NCBI GenBank assembly: GCA_030737835.1
Contig: CM060851.1
Location: forward strand, 4,926,615 to 4,990,614
Direction: 5' to 3'
DNA from: Acorus gramineus
Taxonomy: Eukaryota > Streptophyta > Magnoliopsida > Acorales > Acoraceae
DNA length: 64,000 nt
A program made the translations under genes and the position numbers. The notes beneath the pieces were generated by a model that made no database searches, had not been told where the DNA came from, and saw nothing but the letters and a program-made list of their open reading frames with translations. This document shows positions 21,801 to 34,800 of this stretch, one piece after another. The first letter of the stretch is position 1; every line of letters starts with the position of its first letter.

Positions 21801-24418
21801 GTATGGTGGTTCGGCGATGTAATGAATCACTGGATTATGTTGTTATGCCACTTTGAGGCTATTTGTTGATTATTAGTGGTTGATATAAACTGTGATGCAT
21901 GGGTTGTGCTGTTCACTGAGCGTGTGGCTCACCTCTGAGGAGGACTTGAAGGATGAGCTCCCTGAGCGACTGCACCAGTAGCGGAGTAGCGCTACGTCCC
22001 GCGAGTTTCTAAGGCCATCAGCATCCTTCCTTGTTATTGTATGTATATATTTCTGTGCTTGGGCACCCAGTTGTGTATTATTTGGATGTATTATGTATAT
22101 TGGCTCTCACAGGACGTTTGATTATGTATCGAGTCTGTAGTATGTTTTTGGATTACAGACTCTGTCTTTTAGCTTCCGCTTTTGGTGTATATATCATGTC
22201 AGCCCTACTTTGTAGTCTGTGTTGTCATTATAGCTGTTGTATGAGTATGTGATTGAACTCCTATTTTACTGATATCATATATACACTTGCCGCGACCCGG
22301 GGACGGCCGCCCTGGGGCGTGACAATTTTGGGTATGGATTCAGGAGGGTATGAAGAGGTTGGATGTACGGAGAGAGACATTCGGAACTACATAAGCAAAA
22401 ATTGAAATGAATTGAAGGATTATGATGCAGAATTATTTGTGAACTACTTCAAAGAAAAATATGAAATGAATCCATCTTGTTATTTTGCGTATAAAGTGGA
22501 TAAAGATAACAAGTTGACACACTGTTTTTGGGCCGATGGGGGTGCAAGAAAGACCTATGGTCATTTTAGAGATGTAGTTGTATTTGACACAACTTATAGC
22601 ACAAACAAGTATTCTCTAATATGTGCACCTTTTACTGGAGTGAATCATCATTTTCAATCCATTAATTTTGGTTGTGGCTTGTTAAATGATGAGAAGATTG
22701 ATTCATTTATGTGGCTTTTTGAAAAATGGCTGGACGCAATGGGAAATAGTCCTCCAAAAGCATTCATCACTGATCAAGATCCTGCAATTGGGGCTGCAAT
22801 TGCACATTTGTTCCCTCAGGTGCCTCACAGATTTTTTATTTGGCACATAATGAAGAAGGTAACAGAGAAAGTCAGCCCAGTTTCTTATAGAAGTGAATTT
22901 TTAGAGCCCTTCAAAGCATGCGTATATGGCTCAGAAACTTCAGATGAGTTTGAAGAAAAGTGGTGGGGGATAATTAGAAAATTCAAGTTAGAGCAGAATG
23001 AATGGTTCGCAACAATGTTTCTTATCCGTGAAAAGTGGATTCCATTATATTTTAAAGACATTTTCATGGCAGGAATGAAGAGTAGTCAACGAAGTGAATC
23101 TCAAAATTCTGTTTTTGATAAATACTTCAATAAAAATAACAGTCTCATTGAGTTCATTCATCTTTTTGAAAGGGCATTAGAGCGTCAAAGGTACAATGAA
23201 CTAGTGACTGATCATGGGACATTTGATAAAAGTCCAGAACTTGCAACAAATTATGCTATTGAATCTCAAATGGCCAAAAGATATACTCACAAAATTTTTT
23301 ACATGTTCCAAAAGGAAGTTATATCTTCTATGCAGTGTGGATCGATGATGAAATTTGAAGAAGATGTTCAAGTGCATATTGTTAAAAGGTTGGGGATGGG
23401 GGATTCATTTAATTATCGTGAAGTTTCATTTAATCCCTCATCTCAAGCAATTAATTGCTCGTGCAAGAAGTTTGAGAATGAAGGCATTCCATGTTCTCAT
23501 ATAATTGTTGTTTTGAGAAACAATTTCATCGATTGCTTACCTGAAAATCTCATCCTTGAAAGATGGACTACCACAGCCAAATCGAGGTCAGTATATGATA
23601 AGGATGGAGTAGAACTTCAAGCACAGAGAACATCAGGTCAGTCAAGTGGCAGGAAGAATATTGAGATCGTGCGTGGTTTTGCAGAATGTTTGAATGATGC
23701 TCCTGTTGAAGTGTGCAACGTAGCAAAAGATATGTTGGTTGAATTGCAGAAAATCAAGGCCTCGCACACAAGTGGCAGTAACAACCCACCACAATGCACG
23801 AGCATGTCAATTCCTTCGATTGTGAATGTCCATCCCCCGAATATTTCAAAACCCAAAGGCAGTGGAAAAAGATTGAAAGGGGGTAAGGAAATAGCGATGG
23901 AAGAGATGGGTAAGAGACGAACTTGTAGTGTATGCGGTAAGAAGGATAAACACAATGCACGTACTTGTCCCAAATTGAAAGAAATGTAAGTCTACAATCC
24001 ACTTTGTCAGATAACATTAATTTATTGCATATTTTCTTAGTGATATATGATGGTATGTGATTATTTCAGGTTATCACAAAATACTCAAGATAATTCTATT
24101 TCATTAAATGAAACTCCCGCTTCTAACATTTGCACCTCCAAGCGCATGGTAAACAATTTTGTCAATGTGTCACTCCGTTTGGTCATTTGTTCTATGAGTT
24201 TTATCTAATTTCCCCTTGCTTCAATTTTAATCATTGCAGACTATAGATAATGAACGGTGGAATACCTTTCGGAGGCTAAGCTTTGATCTTAACACTGGTA
24301 TAGTTGTAATGAAAAGCAATATGATATTATCTTGTCTTCAACGCACTTCAACATGCAGGTCTTGATCACATTTATGGTTTTCATCTGTAATGCAGATCAT
24401 GGGAGTTCAAATATCTAA
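18830..24418 (+). pseudogene. FAR1/mudrA-type MULE transposase, disrupted
   Basis: This cut-and-paste transposase family gave rise to the plant regulators FHY3/FAR1. Exon 1 starts at 18830 and encodes a FAR1-type DNA-binding domain. It meets an in-frame TGA at 19145-19147, then reads on through GWKAKI and EGHSHVL to the solo LTR at 19354. After the LTR the frame resumes (GMDSGGYEEVGCTERDIRNY), meets a second TGA near 22404, then stays open from 22412 for 525 codons. Numbered from 22412: MULE catalytic domain with D59 (VFDTTY), D121 (ITDQD) and likely E229 (QRSESQN); SWIM zinc finger C349xC, C361xH; and a C-terminal zinc-knuckle-like CSVCGKKDKHNARTC. Likely short 3' exons are 24070-24148, 24240-24297 and 24396-24418; all keep frame and end at TAA. 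Two nonsense codons plus the LTR make it inactive. Confidence 0.9.
19354..22324 (+). mobile_element. Solo LTR (2971 bp) nested in the transposase
   Basis: It starts TGTTATATATGTGTCAC, ends GGGGCGTGACA, and is flanked by the 5-bp duplication ATTTT (19349-19353 and 22325-22329). Removing it plus one duplication copy restores the transposase frame. No primer-binding site, gag-pol or second LTR is seen, so it is a solo LTR left by LTR-LTR recombination. Length and the GC-rich middle suggest a Gypsy-type LTR (Tekay/Del-like is a guess). It contains a pyrimidine-rich stretch (about 19828-19858) typical of LTR promoters and a 46-bp direct repeat (21676-21722, 21756-21801). Long frames in the GC-rich part (20130-21006) on both strands are compositional. 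Confidence 0.9.
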
Positions 24419-24580
24419 TAGTAGATGAAAAAGTCCAGGACAACACGAGAACGGGATGCCTCTTTTGTGAATTGAAGTATATGAAATCATGTAATTTTTT
24501 TGATGATGTAATATTTATCCTTTTGTAATTATGCATAACAATTCAAACTTTAATTTACTCACTTCTAAATGTAACAATTT
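24419..24580. other. 3' region after transposase
   Basis: A short AT-rich spacer between the transposase stop codon and the first degenerate array copies. No terminator signal is called. Confidence 0.4.
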
Positions 24581-27440
24581 TTTGGATGTGTCTACATATC
24601 TATGTACAAATCACAGGTTACCCATATATTGGGAAGTGACTTAACTATCTGGAAAACCACTGCTGCGTAGTTAGTGGCAGATATTTGATTTCTGATGGTC
24701 TTCAAAATTCTCCAGATCCATGATTTAACTGCTAGTTACATACTATGTTACCAAGAGTTCACTGAAAACTTGATAATAATAAATGCCTATGAGATTAAAT
24801 TACATACATATATGCTAGAATTCACACATTGGTTGAAGCTACCAATCTCACTAGATGTGTCTTCAAACGCAGTTACCTATATACATTTCGTTAGTTACAT
24901 ATATGCGTGAAGTGACTTAATCACCTGTAGGCTTAAAGTACATACATACACACTTGCATTTACTCATTGTCCGAAACTATCAATATCTCTGGATGTGTTT
25001 TAAGACACGGTTATCTATATAAAACTAAGCGGTTACATATTTGGTGGAGTGACTTAACTACCTGTGGGAATAACTTACTTACATACACCCACTATTTGAA
25101 TATATCAAAATATCCCTGGATGTGTTTTAAGACACACTTACCTACATAAATATAACGGGTTACTTACATTGGGGAAGCAAATTGATCACCTGTAGGCTTA
25201 AATTACATACATACACGCTTGCATTTACTCATTGTCCGAAACTATCAATATCTCTGGATGTGTTTTAAGACACGGTTACCTATATAAAACTAACTGTTAC
25301 ATATTTCGGTAGAGTGACTTAACTACCTATGGAATAAATTACATACATACACCCACTATTTGAATATCAAAATATCCCTGGATGTGTTTTAAGACGCACT
25401 TACCTACATAAATATAACGGGTTACTTACATTGGGGAAGCAAATTGATCACCTGTAGGCTTAAATTACATACATACACGCTTGCATTTACTCATTGTCCG
25501 AAACTATCAATATCTCTGGATGTGTTTTAAGACACGGTTACCTATATAAAACTAACCGGTTACATATTTTGGTGGAGTGACTTAACTACCTGTGGGAATA
25601 ACTTACATACATAAACCCACTATTTGAATATATCAAAATATCCCTGGATGTGTTTTAAGACACACTTACCTACATAAATATACGGGTTACATATATTGGG
25701 GAAGAATTGATCACCTGTAGGCTTAAAGTACATACATACACTTGCATTTACTCATTGTCGAAACTATCAATATCTCTGGATGTGTTTTAAGACACGGTTA
25801 CCTATATAAAACTAACCGGTTACATATTTTGGTGGAGTGACTTAACTACCTGTGGGAATAACTTACATACATACACCCACTATTTGATATATCAAAATAT
25901 CCCTGGATGTGTTTTAAGACACTTTACCTACAAATATAACGGGTTACTTACATTGGGGAAGCAAATTGATCACCTGTAGGCTTAAATTACATACATACAC
26001 GCTTGCATTTACTCATTGTTCGAAACTACCAATATCTCTGGATGTGTTTTAAGACACGGTTACCTATATAAAACTAACCGGTTACATATTTTGGTGGAGT
26101 GACTTAACTACCTGTGGGAATAACTTAGATACATACACCCACTATTTGAATCTATCAAAATATCCCTGGATGTATTTTAAGACACACTTACCTACATAAA
26201 TATAACATGTTACTTACATTGGGGAAGTGAATTGATCACCTGTAGGCTTAAATTACATACATACACACTTGCATTTACTCATTGTCCGAAACTTTCAGTA
26301 TCTCTGGATGTGTTTTAAGACACAGTTACCTATATAAAACTAACCGGTTACATATTTTGGTGGAGTGACTTAACTACCTGTGGGAATAACTTACATACAT
26401 ACACCCACTATTTGAATCTATCAAAATATCCCTGGATGTATTTTAAGACACACTTACCTACATAAATATAACGGGTTACATACATTGGGGAAGTGAACTG
26501 ATCACCTGTAGGCTTAAAGTACATATATACACATTTGCATTTACTCATTGTCCGAAACTATCAATATCTCTGGATGTGTTTTAAGACACGGTTACCTATA
26601 TAAAACTAACCGGTTACATATTTTGGTGGAGTGACTTAACTACCTGTGGGAATAACTTACATACATACACCCACTATTTGAATCTATCAAAATATCCCTG
26701 GATGTGTTTTAAGACACACTTACCTACATAAATATAACGGGTTACTTACATTGGGGAAGCAAATTGATCACCTGTAGGCTGAAATTACATACATACACGC
26801 TTGCATTTACTCATTGTTCGAAACTACCAATATCTCTGGATGTGTTTTAAGACACGGTTACCTATATAAAACTAACCGGTTACATATTTTCATGGAGTGA
26901 CTTAACTACCTATGGAAATAAATTACATACATACACCCACTATTTGATGTTTACAAAAATATCCCTGGATGTGTTTTAAGACACACTTACCTACATAAAT
27001 ATAACGGGTTACATATATTGGGGAAGTGAATTGATCACCTGTAGGCTTAAATTACATATATACACTTGCATTTACTCATTGTCCAAAACTATCAATATCT
27101 CTGGATGTGTTTTAAGACACGGTTACCTATATAAAACTAACCGGTTACATATTTTGGTGGAGTTTCTTAACTACCTGTGGGAATAACTAACATACATACA
27201 CCCACTATTTGAATCTACCAAAATATCCCTGGATGTGTTTTAAGACACACTTACCTATATACATTTAACAGGTTACATATATTACTGAAGTGGCTTAATC
27301 ACCTGTAGGCTTGAAATACATACATACATACCTAATTTATTCTTTGTCTGAAATCATATTGACACACACAACTTTTCACAAATCTAACCTATTACATAAT
27401 TTTGTAATAGCACATGCATACCAATGCATGAATACCACCC
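24580..27440. repeat. 264-bp tandem repeat array inside MULE-1
   Basis: A higher-order unit of about 260-269 bp repeats nine times between about 24980 and 27110, marked by ATATCTCTGGATGTGTTTTA. Each unit consists of two related half-units of about 130 bp that share TGGATGTGTTTTAAGACAC, TTACCTA and a GTTACAT box. Copies at both edges (24580-24950 and 27240-27440) are degenerate, as is usual for arrays kept uniform by unequal exchange in the middle. It lies exactly between the 3' ends of the two convergent genes and has no coding potential. Confidence 0.93.
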
Positions 27441-27656
27441 ATTGTAAAACATCGTATTCTTGTCATTTTTCACACGTCACTTCTTAAACGCATCTCATCT
27501 GCAATGCTTCTTTCATTTTTTATATACAATAGATGTGAGATAAAAACACTGTTTAAGTTACAAAGTAAAGAGAGCATGTAACATAGAAATATGAATCTAC
27601 TTACACATCATTGTTTTGACATGTTACAAAAAAATACAAATTAAGGTAGAAGATTA

Positions 27657-30632
27657 TCAACCGATTGCTTGCGATGCTAAAGTCTCATTTTTCTGTAATA
27701 TGAGACCTGCTAGCTTTCCTCGAAAATTATCCATGTCAACCTGAAATATTGTCATGCATAACAGTTATATAAATAATAAAAACTAATTGTGATTTACATA
27801 CATTTAAAAGATTAATTCTCTTACATGTGTGAATTGAAATTCTTTAGCTTGGCCTAAGCACTCCATATATTTTAAAACAAAAACACCACAATCAGTACCA
27901 TTATTTTGTTTGGGACATGTCACACAGTCAACGAGTTGCCAACCCTCATCAACTATCCCCTTGTATATGTTCTTAATATATGCAACCTATATAAAGCAAC
28001 AACCATTATTAGAGCATTTCCAAGATCAAATTATCATCAAACTAGATTGACTGTAAAATAAAACATGAGTGGACTTACAATTGCTTCGGCGCTCTTCATA
28101 TAAAATTTCCCCTTCTTAGATGTATATGCATCAAAACAACCCTTTTTCATATTAATGACCAATAGATGCCAATGAAAATTAGTTAAAAGGGGAATGAATA
28201 CTAGACCAATGGTAGTGGAGATCATCTCCCTCAAAGCACTCAAATGTTTCTCTGCTTTCTTCATTTCTCCTTTTGAAAACCAATACTGTTATACCAACAT
28301 TATATAAATAAGAATTGAGGTCTAATAATATTGTCAGTGAATATTACCAAAACACTTCATACATACATGAAACAATGATGACACAAATATAGTCCTTAGT
28401 TCTCCATCTTCAGTTCGACTCCGCTCTTGAAAAATATAACCACAAACATTGATTACCTATAAGATAAAGAAAGTGTTAATGTTATTTATAATGTTACAAG
28501 ATTGAAATATGAAAAGCACATACAAACTTCATTTAGCTTACATCTCCCTCAAGACATCTTCCTGTTAACAATTCAAATATTTGCTTCCTCGTACAAAATG
28601 TGTCTTCGTTCTCAAACACAATTCTCTGGATGAAATCAAATATAATAAGTAGGAACATAAAACTAAAAATGAGTTATAACACTAAAGCATTACCCATTCA
28701 TTTCTAAACTCAAAAAGTTGCCTATCAATTTTTTGTCAAGTTCATCTAAATCATCCATCGGTACAGTCTGAAATGATAGAAATGATATTAGAAAATATAT
28801 AAAAATCAAAAGATTTTAGCTAGTGTACATCAGAGAAAGTAATGGTAATACGCATTAATACCTTGTGACGCCTCTTGGTGGAGGATGGAAGTAAAAGATA
28901 AGGAGAACTTATCTTGGAACCTTTTTTCTTATCTCTTTTCCCTTTTCCTTTTTCTTTGCTTTCATCCTTTGTAGTGTGAGTTTCTTGCTCCGTGTCTTTC
29001 TGTTCATCCTTGTCAACTTGACAAACATCTTGATCATTTTCAACATATTCATCTTTATTGACATCTTCATTGGTGGAGGAGGACATCGAATATCCAGTAG
29101 ATAGAAATTCATCTTCATCCCTCTTCACACCCGACTGTGCATTATGGAATGATTTCATCCACATATGAATTTCTGCTGTCAACCGGGAATTCTCATCTGT
29201 GAGCCGATCATTTTCTTTCATCAGTCTCACATTTTCCTCAAATAGTCTATCTCTTTCTGCTATAATGGATTCCAAGCTATCTTGTTTACATTCATTTTTT
29301 GTCCCTTGTGTAACCTTTTTTGAAAGAAACGTATTCTCCACATCACGAGGCACAAGTCTTTCAATCACCTATAAACAACAAGATTGAAATCAATATCTTA
29401 CAAGTCTCAAAGTCATATTGACTTTAAAATAATACATATAATATGAATAATAAACAAACTAATATTAATGAAACACTTACTTGGAAGTCTTTCATCCCCT
29501 CAATTAGCATAGCCGCTGAATTTTTTCGATGATGTTTGATTGATTCCCATTTAAAAAGTCGGGGCACTTTATCGCGTGCAATGGACTTGGGTTTCACTAT
29601 ATTGCTATGCTCATAGACAAATACCTGTCAAAATCAAAATTTAATTTTAGACAAATGAGTATTGTCAATTACAATCACTCTAAGAGTTGATGACTTACAT
29701 TGATGAGAATGGCACACCCATTGATATATCCGGCACTTTGACTTTCTCCTTTTTTTTTACTCCTTACCCGATCAGACGCATCAGGTATGTGCTTTATCAA
29801 AAATCTATGCACTGCATCTGCCCATGCATAGTCTCCTAGTCTTTCAATCTCATCAACATATCCCAGTAGCTGAATCGGTATCGCAAAATTTGTTTGGGGA
29901 AAGAGAACAGTGGAAAATAATAAGAGAACCATCATCTTCATGAAATCTTCTAGTGCCCCCCCTATCTCATACAACATCAGTCGTTGGAGATGCCTTACAA
30001 TATTCTTTGTTGTTGGAGGAGATTTATCAAAAAACCTTTTTTGCAACTCTGTACACTCACCATCCTTTTCGAAGTCAACAATTTCTCCATGACTACTCAA
30101 ACCCAGGATTAATGCACAATCGGAGACTTTGAAGGGGATGATTGAATTTCCTAGTTTAAAACCTTTTCTTCCTTTCTCCCATACTCCACAACTTTCCTCC
30201 AGGATGGTTCTCTCACACAAAAGACTGGGCATCTTAAGAAAATGCCCAAACGGTGTTTTATCCATTGCCTTGATATGTCGTTCTTTGAGTTCTAACTTTT
30301 GCACAATCTTGAGAAATTTGGTCGGATAACATCTCATGTTAAGTGTATTTTGACCATTTTTCACTTTATCCTGTCAAATTGTTTATAAATATAAAAATAA
30401 GAAATACAAAGAGTGTATGCAATATAATAAGAGTATTAATAGGAAAGAATGTATTCTTCACTTGTTAAATTACCTTTTGTATGGTCTTTTTGTTTGTGTT
30501 AGACCTCAAATTCTTTGGAATTCTTTTTTCTGATAATTTTGTGCTTGAAGGCTTTGTAGATTGTCTAGCTTTTTTTAGTGGTTGCATTTGTTTTTCCTTT
30601 TCCAAAGTTGCAGGCCTCTTACGTCGAGCCAT
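27657..30632 (-). CDS. Ulp1-like C48 cysteine protease gene carried by MULE-1
   Basis: A ten-exon minus-strand gene with GT-AG introns. Exons: 30632-30474, 30370-29699, 29624-29481, 29368-28862, 28767-28694, 28625-28542, 28456-28367, 28285-28079, 27986-27825 and 27740-27657 (TGA). The product is about 727 residues. The N-terminus is basic (MARRKR). Exon 2 (residues 54-277) resembles the plant mobile-domain/DUF1985-type region that precedes Ulp1 domains in transposon proteins. Exon 4 is a charged coiled coil followed by an acidic then Lys-rich tract. The C48 domain has H615 (NFHWHLLV), D629 (tentative), Q673 and C679 (PKQNNGTDCGVFVLKYME), so the catalytic set looks complete. The family cleaves SUMO-like conjugates; its role in MULEs is unknown. 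Exon 5 is 74 bp where 75 is needed: one A missing from an A-run (about 28721-28726) shifts the frame before FEFRNEW. This is either a disabling mutation or an assembly error. Confidence 0.85.
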
Positions 30633-31143
30633 AGCTGAAAAAACAACATAAAAACAATAAGAGAAAGAAAAAAAAAAAACACACACACATGAAACTCATA
30701 TTGAAAAGGAAACTATTCAGGGAAACATAGAGGAGTGCAAGACAACATGGACATTCTCATATTTATGACAACATGGACAAAATGCTTTATTATTAGGAAG
30801 TAGATGCAGTCTCTTTAGATTTTTAAGATAAAGATTCAATCTACATCATGGTGGATGACAGTCTCAAGTTTTCATATATGGAGTGTCACTAAAGAAAGTA
30901 TCTGCATACATGAAATCTATAGAACCAAGTGCCTTCATAATTACCAATACACTACCAGACAATAACAATTGCCAAAGCCAAGACTTGAATGCACACCAAA
31001 TTCAGCCTTCCCAACCTATTATTTACTGAATCAATGCTACAAGAAACTTGTGTGTGAATGTTAAACCAGTGCCAAAAGCCAAAGGTTTAAAAACTTTTAT
31101 ATAAACTTTTATATACCTCGTTACAAGATGCTTACTATTTAAA

Positions 31144-31191
<48 letters not shown>

Positions 31192-32041
31192 TCAACATTT
31201 TAGACAGTAAAAAAGATTGAGTCAATATTTTCCTTAGATTTAACATGGTACATGGCTCTTGGTGATTAACATAAGAAGCACACGATTCATTCAAATACCG
31301 TATTCAATCAGAGTGGCATTTTTTTGTTGGTTTGAGACTGTCACCGTATTTGAATAGATCATCAACCTTGGATGGTATTACAACGAAATTTTTAGAGATA
31401 TATGTCACAAGCATAAAGTATTCCAAATTTTGTTAACTATCTCATAACCTCAAACCCCATTATCACAAACATTTATTCTCACACCATCACTTTGTATCAA
31501 GAATCATAACTCAAAAAAATAAATAATAATATAAAATAAAAAAATGGGCTCCCTCAGAAATCTTAGGAAGGAATCAATCATTCAACGAATCTCAGAATTA
31601 GCATGGTACATTAAAAACATAATTGGGAACCCAAATCTTATTTTCAACAAAGAAAACCAAAAATTCAAAAAAAAAAATTAAAACTTGTGAAGCTCAAACA
31701 TTGTTATGTGATTCTTTTCCCCAACCTTCAAATTATGAAAGCCTCATAATGAGATGGATATAATAAAAAATATCATCACCGCAGAACAAAAGAAAGCATA
31801 ATTGAAAGATTCATATGTGGTTGGGGGAATGAACAGAACGAAATAAGATGGTAATCTAAAAAACAAATATTCTATGCATTCTTCATTTGGTCGGTTTCAG
31901 TTATAATAGGCATTTCAAGGACTAAATAGGTTGAGGTTGTTTGGTTAGAATAGTTAGATTTAGAGTAAAAACAATAATAAGATGTTATATTTTTTAATAT
32001 TGAAATTAGCTTAGCTAAGCTGGATAATTATACACCAACGT
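30633..32041 (-). other. MULE-1 region between Ulp1-like start and right TIR
   Basis: No gene. It has a (TG)n tract at about 31151-31191. A splice-acceptor-like TTTTTTCAG, read on the minus strand, sits two bases before the ATG at 30632. With the donor in the right TIR this suggests a 5' UTR intron of about 2.2 kb, mirroring the transposase gene. Confidence 0.6.
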
Positions 32042-33255
32042 TTTCTTAGGTGTTACCATGTTTTGAATTGGCTTAATTAATCTTCAATATTACCACGAAG
32101 ACATACAATCACACCCACGAATCATTGAACAAAAAAAAAAACTTATTATACAAATTAAATAAACATGTTTTAGAGAAAAAAACATGTAGTCAGACCTGCA
32201 ACTTGGATATAATAGCAAATTCTATTTCTTGAAATAAGGCCCTGCAGTGTTCAACTTGGCAATTGAATATGTCATAATTTGTGTGCTGGTGGTTAGAAAC
32301 ATAAGCTGATTTGTTTCTTCATTGTCACATTAAACATGTGAGATAAACTGAAGTGAATTGCATATCAACTGCATAATATATGTTTAATACAACCATAAGC
32401 TGAACTGCATAGCAACTACATAACAAAATAAACTACTGTATAATAGACAACATAAACAGAAGCACCATCACTGAACTCAAGGACCCGATGAATAGTTGCA
32501 CCCTAACACCTTCAATCATCTGACAGTACCATAACACCACAACCTATTTAGTATAAACACAACCATAAGCATTAACAACACCATTACAATGAAATAATAG
32601 AGAACTATACACATATATACAGAAAAGTACATTTTCATCACAACAATTTTTCAAGTCCTTGAAAGTCATCAAAAGACTTTTCACATAACATAGGTAGTCA
32701 AGGAATCTTTCTAACTCAGATTATATAAAAAGACCCAAACTTTTATTTCTTAACAAAATATGACCTAGCTTTAATGGCATAATCGACCCCAATCAGGTCT
32801 CTAACCTCTCTATAACCAATCCTCCAGTGATAAATCACAATGAAATCATGTAAAACATAAAAAAAGAAAAGGCTATCACGAAAAAAAAAATCCTTACCCT
32901 AAATGGAGCACTCGATGAAATCGGGGTCGAGGGTCGCCCACGGAGGTTTCGGGGTAAGAAGAGGTCGCCGGTGTCGGAGGGTCAAGCCGGGATCGGAGGG
33001 TCAAGCTGGGGCTCACCGGGATCAAATGGGTTTTGAAAATTTTTTTTTTTTTGTTTACAGAGAGAATGAGAGGGATGAAATGAAAAAATTAAAGTGAGGA
33101 GAGTGAGAGAGTGATTGACAGGGATGGATGGTTGGTGGGGTTACAAATTAAATAAAAAAAAAATTTTCCACCACTTGATCGGTGGAAATGAAATCGGACG
33201 ACGCATGTGTTGGCCGCACCGTAGACCCCTAACCGCACGAGCCGCACCTAATCGG

Positions 33256-33261
<6 letters not shown>
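32042..33261 (-). repeat. MULE-1 right TIR
   Basis: About 1220 bp, the inverse of 17150-18373 with few differences. The leader with the donor-like site lies near 32891-32900 on the minus strand. High arm similarity suggests a fairly young insertion. Confidence 0.93.

Positions 33262-33302
<41 letters not shown>
33262..33302. repeat. (TA)n tract at the right end of MULE-1
   Basis: About 20 TA units directly abut the TIR end. The paralogous empty site at lectin 3 has only a short GTATATATAC. Confidence 0.9.
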
Positions 33303-33305
<3 letters not shown>

Positions 33306-34800
33306 CAAAATATTTTTAATTTTATAAAATTATGTTAAAAAATCTTCTAAAATACAATGATTGAAAAATGTCATCCACGTTTGTTAAAAATATAAAAAAA
33401 ATATCATGTGATTTTAAGAAAGATAATTTGATTTATTATTGAAATATATTGATTTAAAAGTTAAAAATGTGAATGTATAATATTTTGTGGAATCTCGTCA
33501 ATTTAATTATTTTTACAAAATTTATTCTAATACTATTTATTTAATGTTAAAATAAATTTTATTGGTTAGTTTTTGAAATTGATGACAAATAATGAGCCTT
33601 AATTAGCAAGTTTCCAGAGGGTACTACTCTTTTATCATACAAAACCCTCTAATCATGCATATATGGGAGTAGTAGAACTCTGCTTCAAAATGTTCAATCA
33701 CAGCGAAAAAAAAAAAAAAAAACCACCAAGCGGAGGTGACATACATTGATTTTTCCTTATATACTTTTATCATTATTTGATGATATGTTAGAAACACATT
33801 GGTTGTTTTTTTATTTTTATACGTAGTTAAAGAATCATATGTTTTTCACACTTTTAGGCTCCATTTGATAACAATGACAAAGAAACTTTTAAGCTAAAGC
33901 TAAAAGCTGTTATCAAATAGGTAAACTTAAATACATCATTATTACTAGATATTGTCTCTGAACTGTGTCTTGAAATCTATGTTTCATAAAGTAAATCATC
34001 ATTACACCATCAAAAGGTGTACATAAAACATAAAAAACTAAAAGTTATCTTTTAAAGTGTGTTTCTCGACGTGTTTAACCTAAAGTGAGATTGCTGACAT
34101 TGAAAATTATGGCTTACTTCTCTTCTTCTTATGTAATTTGGACCATTTGTAGTTGTACTATTTTTTCTCTTAAAAAAAAAAAAGAAATTGTAATTTGGAC
34201 CATTTGAACTATTCGTAGCTGTACTATTTTTTTTCAAAAAAAACATTAAAAATTATGAAGATAAGATGTATTCATCATGAATATAATACAAATATTGGAC
34301 TCCAGCATGACTTCATCATGACTTTCTTAATATATATATTCATATAACAATCACATGTTCGGAGGAGTTGATATTTAAGCATCGCCGCGTACATCGATCT
34401 TTATGAAATGATTAAAATAGGCAGTGAAAAAGGATTATTTTAATTTGACCTCGCTGTGTTTGTCGAATTGTCGCGTAGCAATTTATAATGGGAGCCACGT
34501 CGATCGTTTCCGTTCGTTAAATTTTTTAATGTCAGTATGTAATCTAATTTATAATTTTATATATTATAATAACATAACATATATTACGTTATCATAGTAT
34601 ATAGAATTCTATCATATTATTTAAATTATTTTTTTTAAAAAAAGTTAAAATAAAAAAATATACTATTATATTTTAATATATACATCATTTCCTGTAACTA
34701 CATACATTTTAATGGGATAATGTATGATTTAAAAAAAATTATAAATTACAGTGGGTTTAGATGTCTCATTTTCTTTAATTTTTACCATCAATTTTATACG
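33303..34800. repeat. Segmental duplication copy A, right part
   Basis: Starts at ACAAAATATTTTTAATTTTA and matches 51936-53460 (shared landmarks: CATACAAAACCCTCTAATCAT, GGCTCCATTTG, CATCGCCGCGTACAT, TGTCGAATTGTCGCGTAGCA, GGGAGCCACGTCGA). It includes a small TTAGGCTCCATTTG-type MITE-like segment (about 33856-34080) present in both copies. No gene. Confidence 0.9.

Larger units (their letters stand above)
17150..33261. mobile_element. MULE-1: 16-kb Mutator-like element with FAR1 transposase and Ulp1-like gene
   Basis: The ends ACAGAACCGATTAGGTGC (left) and its inverse GCACCTAATCGGTTCTGT (right) begin TIRs of about 1.22 kb. Inside lie a mudrA/FAR1-type transposase gene on + and a Ulp1-like C48 protease gene on -, converging on a 264-bp tandem array. 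A solo LTR (19354-22324) is nested in the transposase gene. MULEs with Ulp1-like genes are known in plants (the KI/Kaonashi type in Arabidopsis, CUMULE in melon). Both ends lie in (TA)n tracts, so the expected 9-bp target duplication cannot be read. The lectin 3 flank near 51925-51945 is the empty paralogous site. Confidence 0.93.

Noticed and set aside
24980-27340. CRISPR-like regular repeats
   Set aside because: The unit is 264 bp with no unique spacers. It is a plant tandem repeat inside a MULE.
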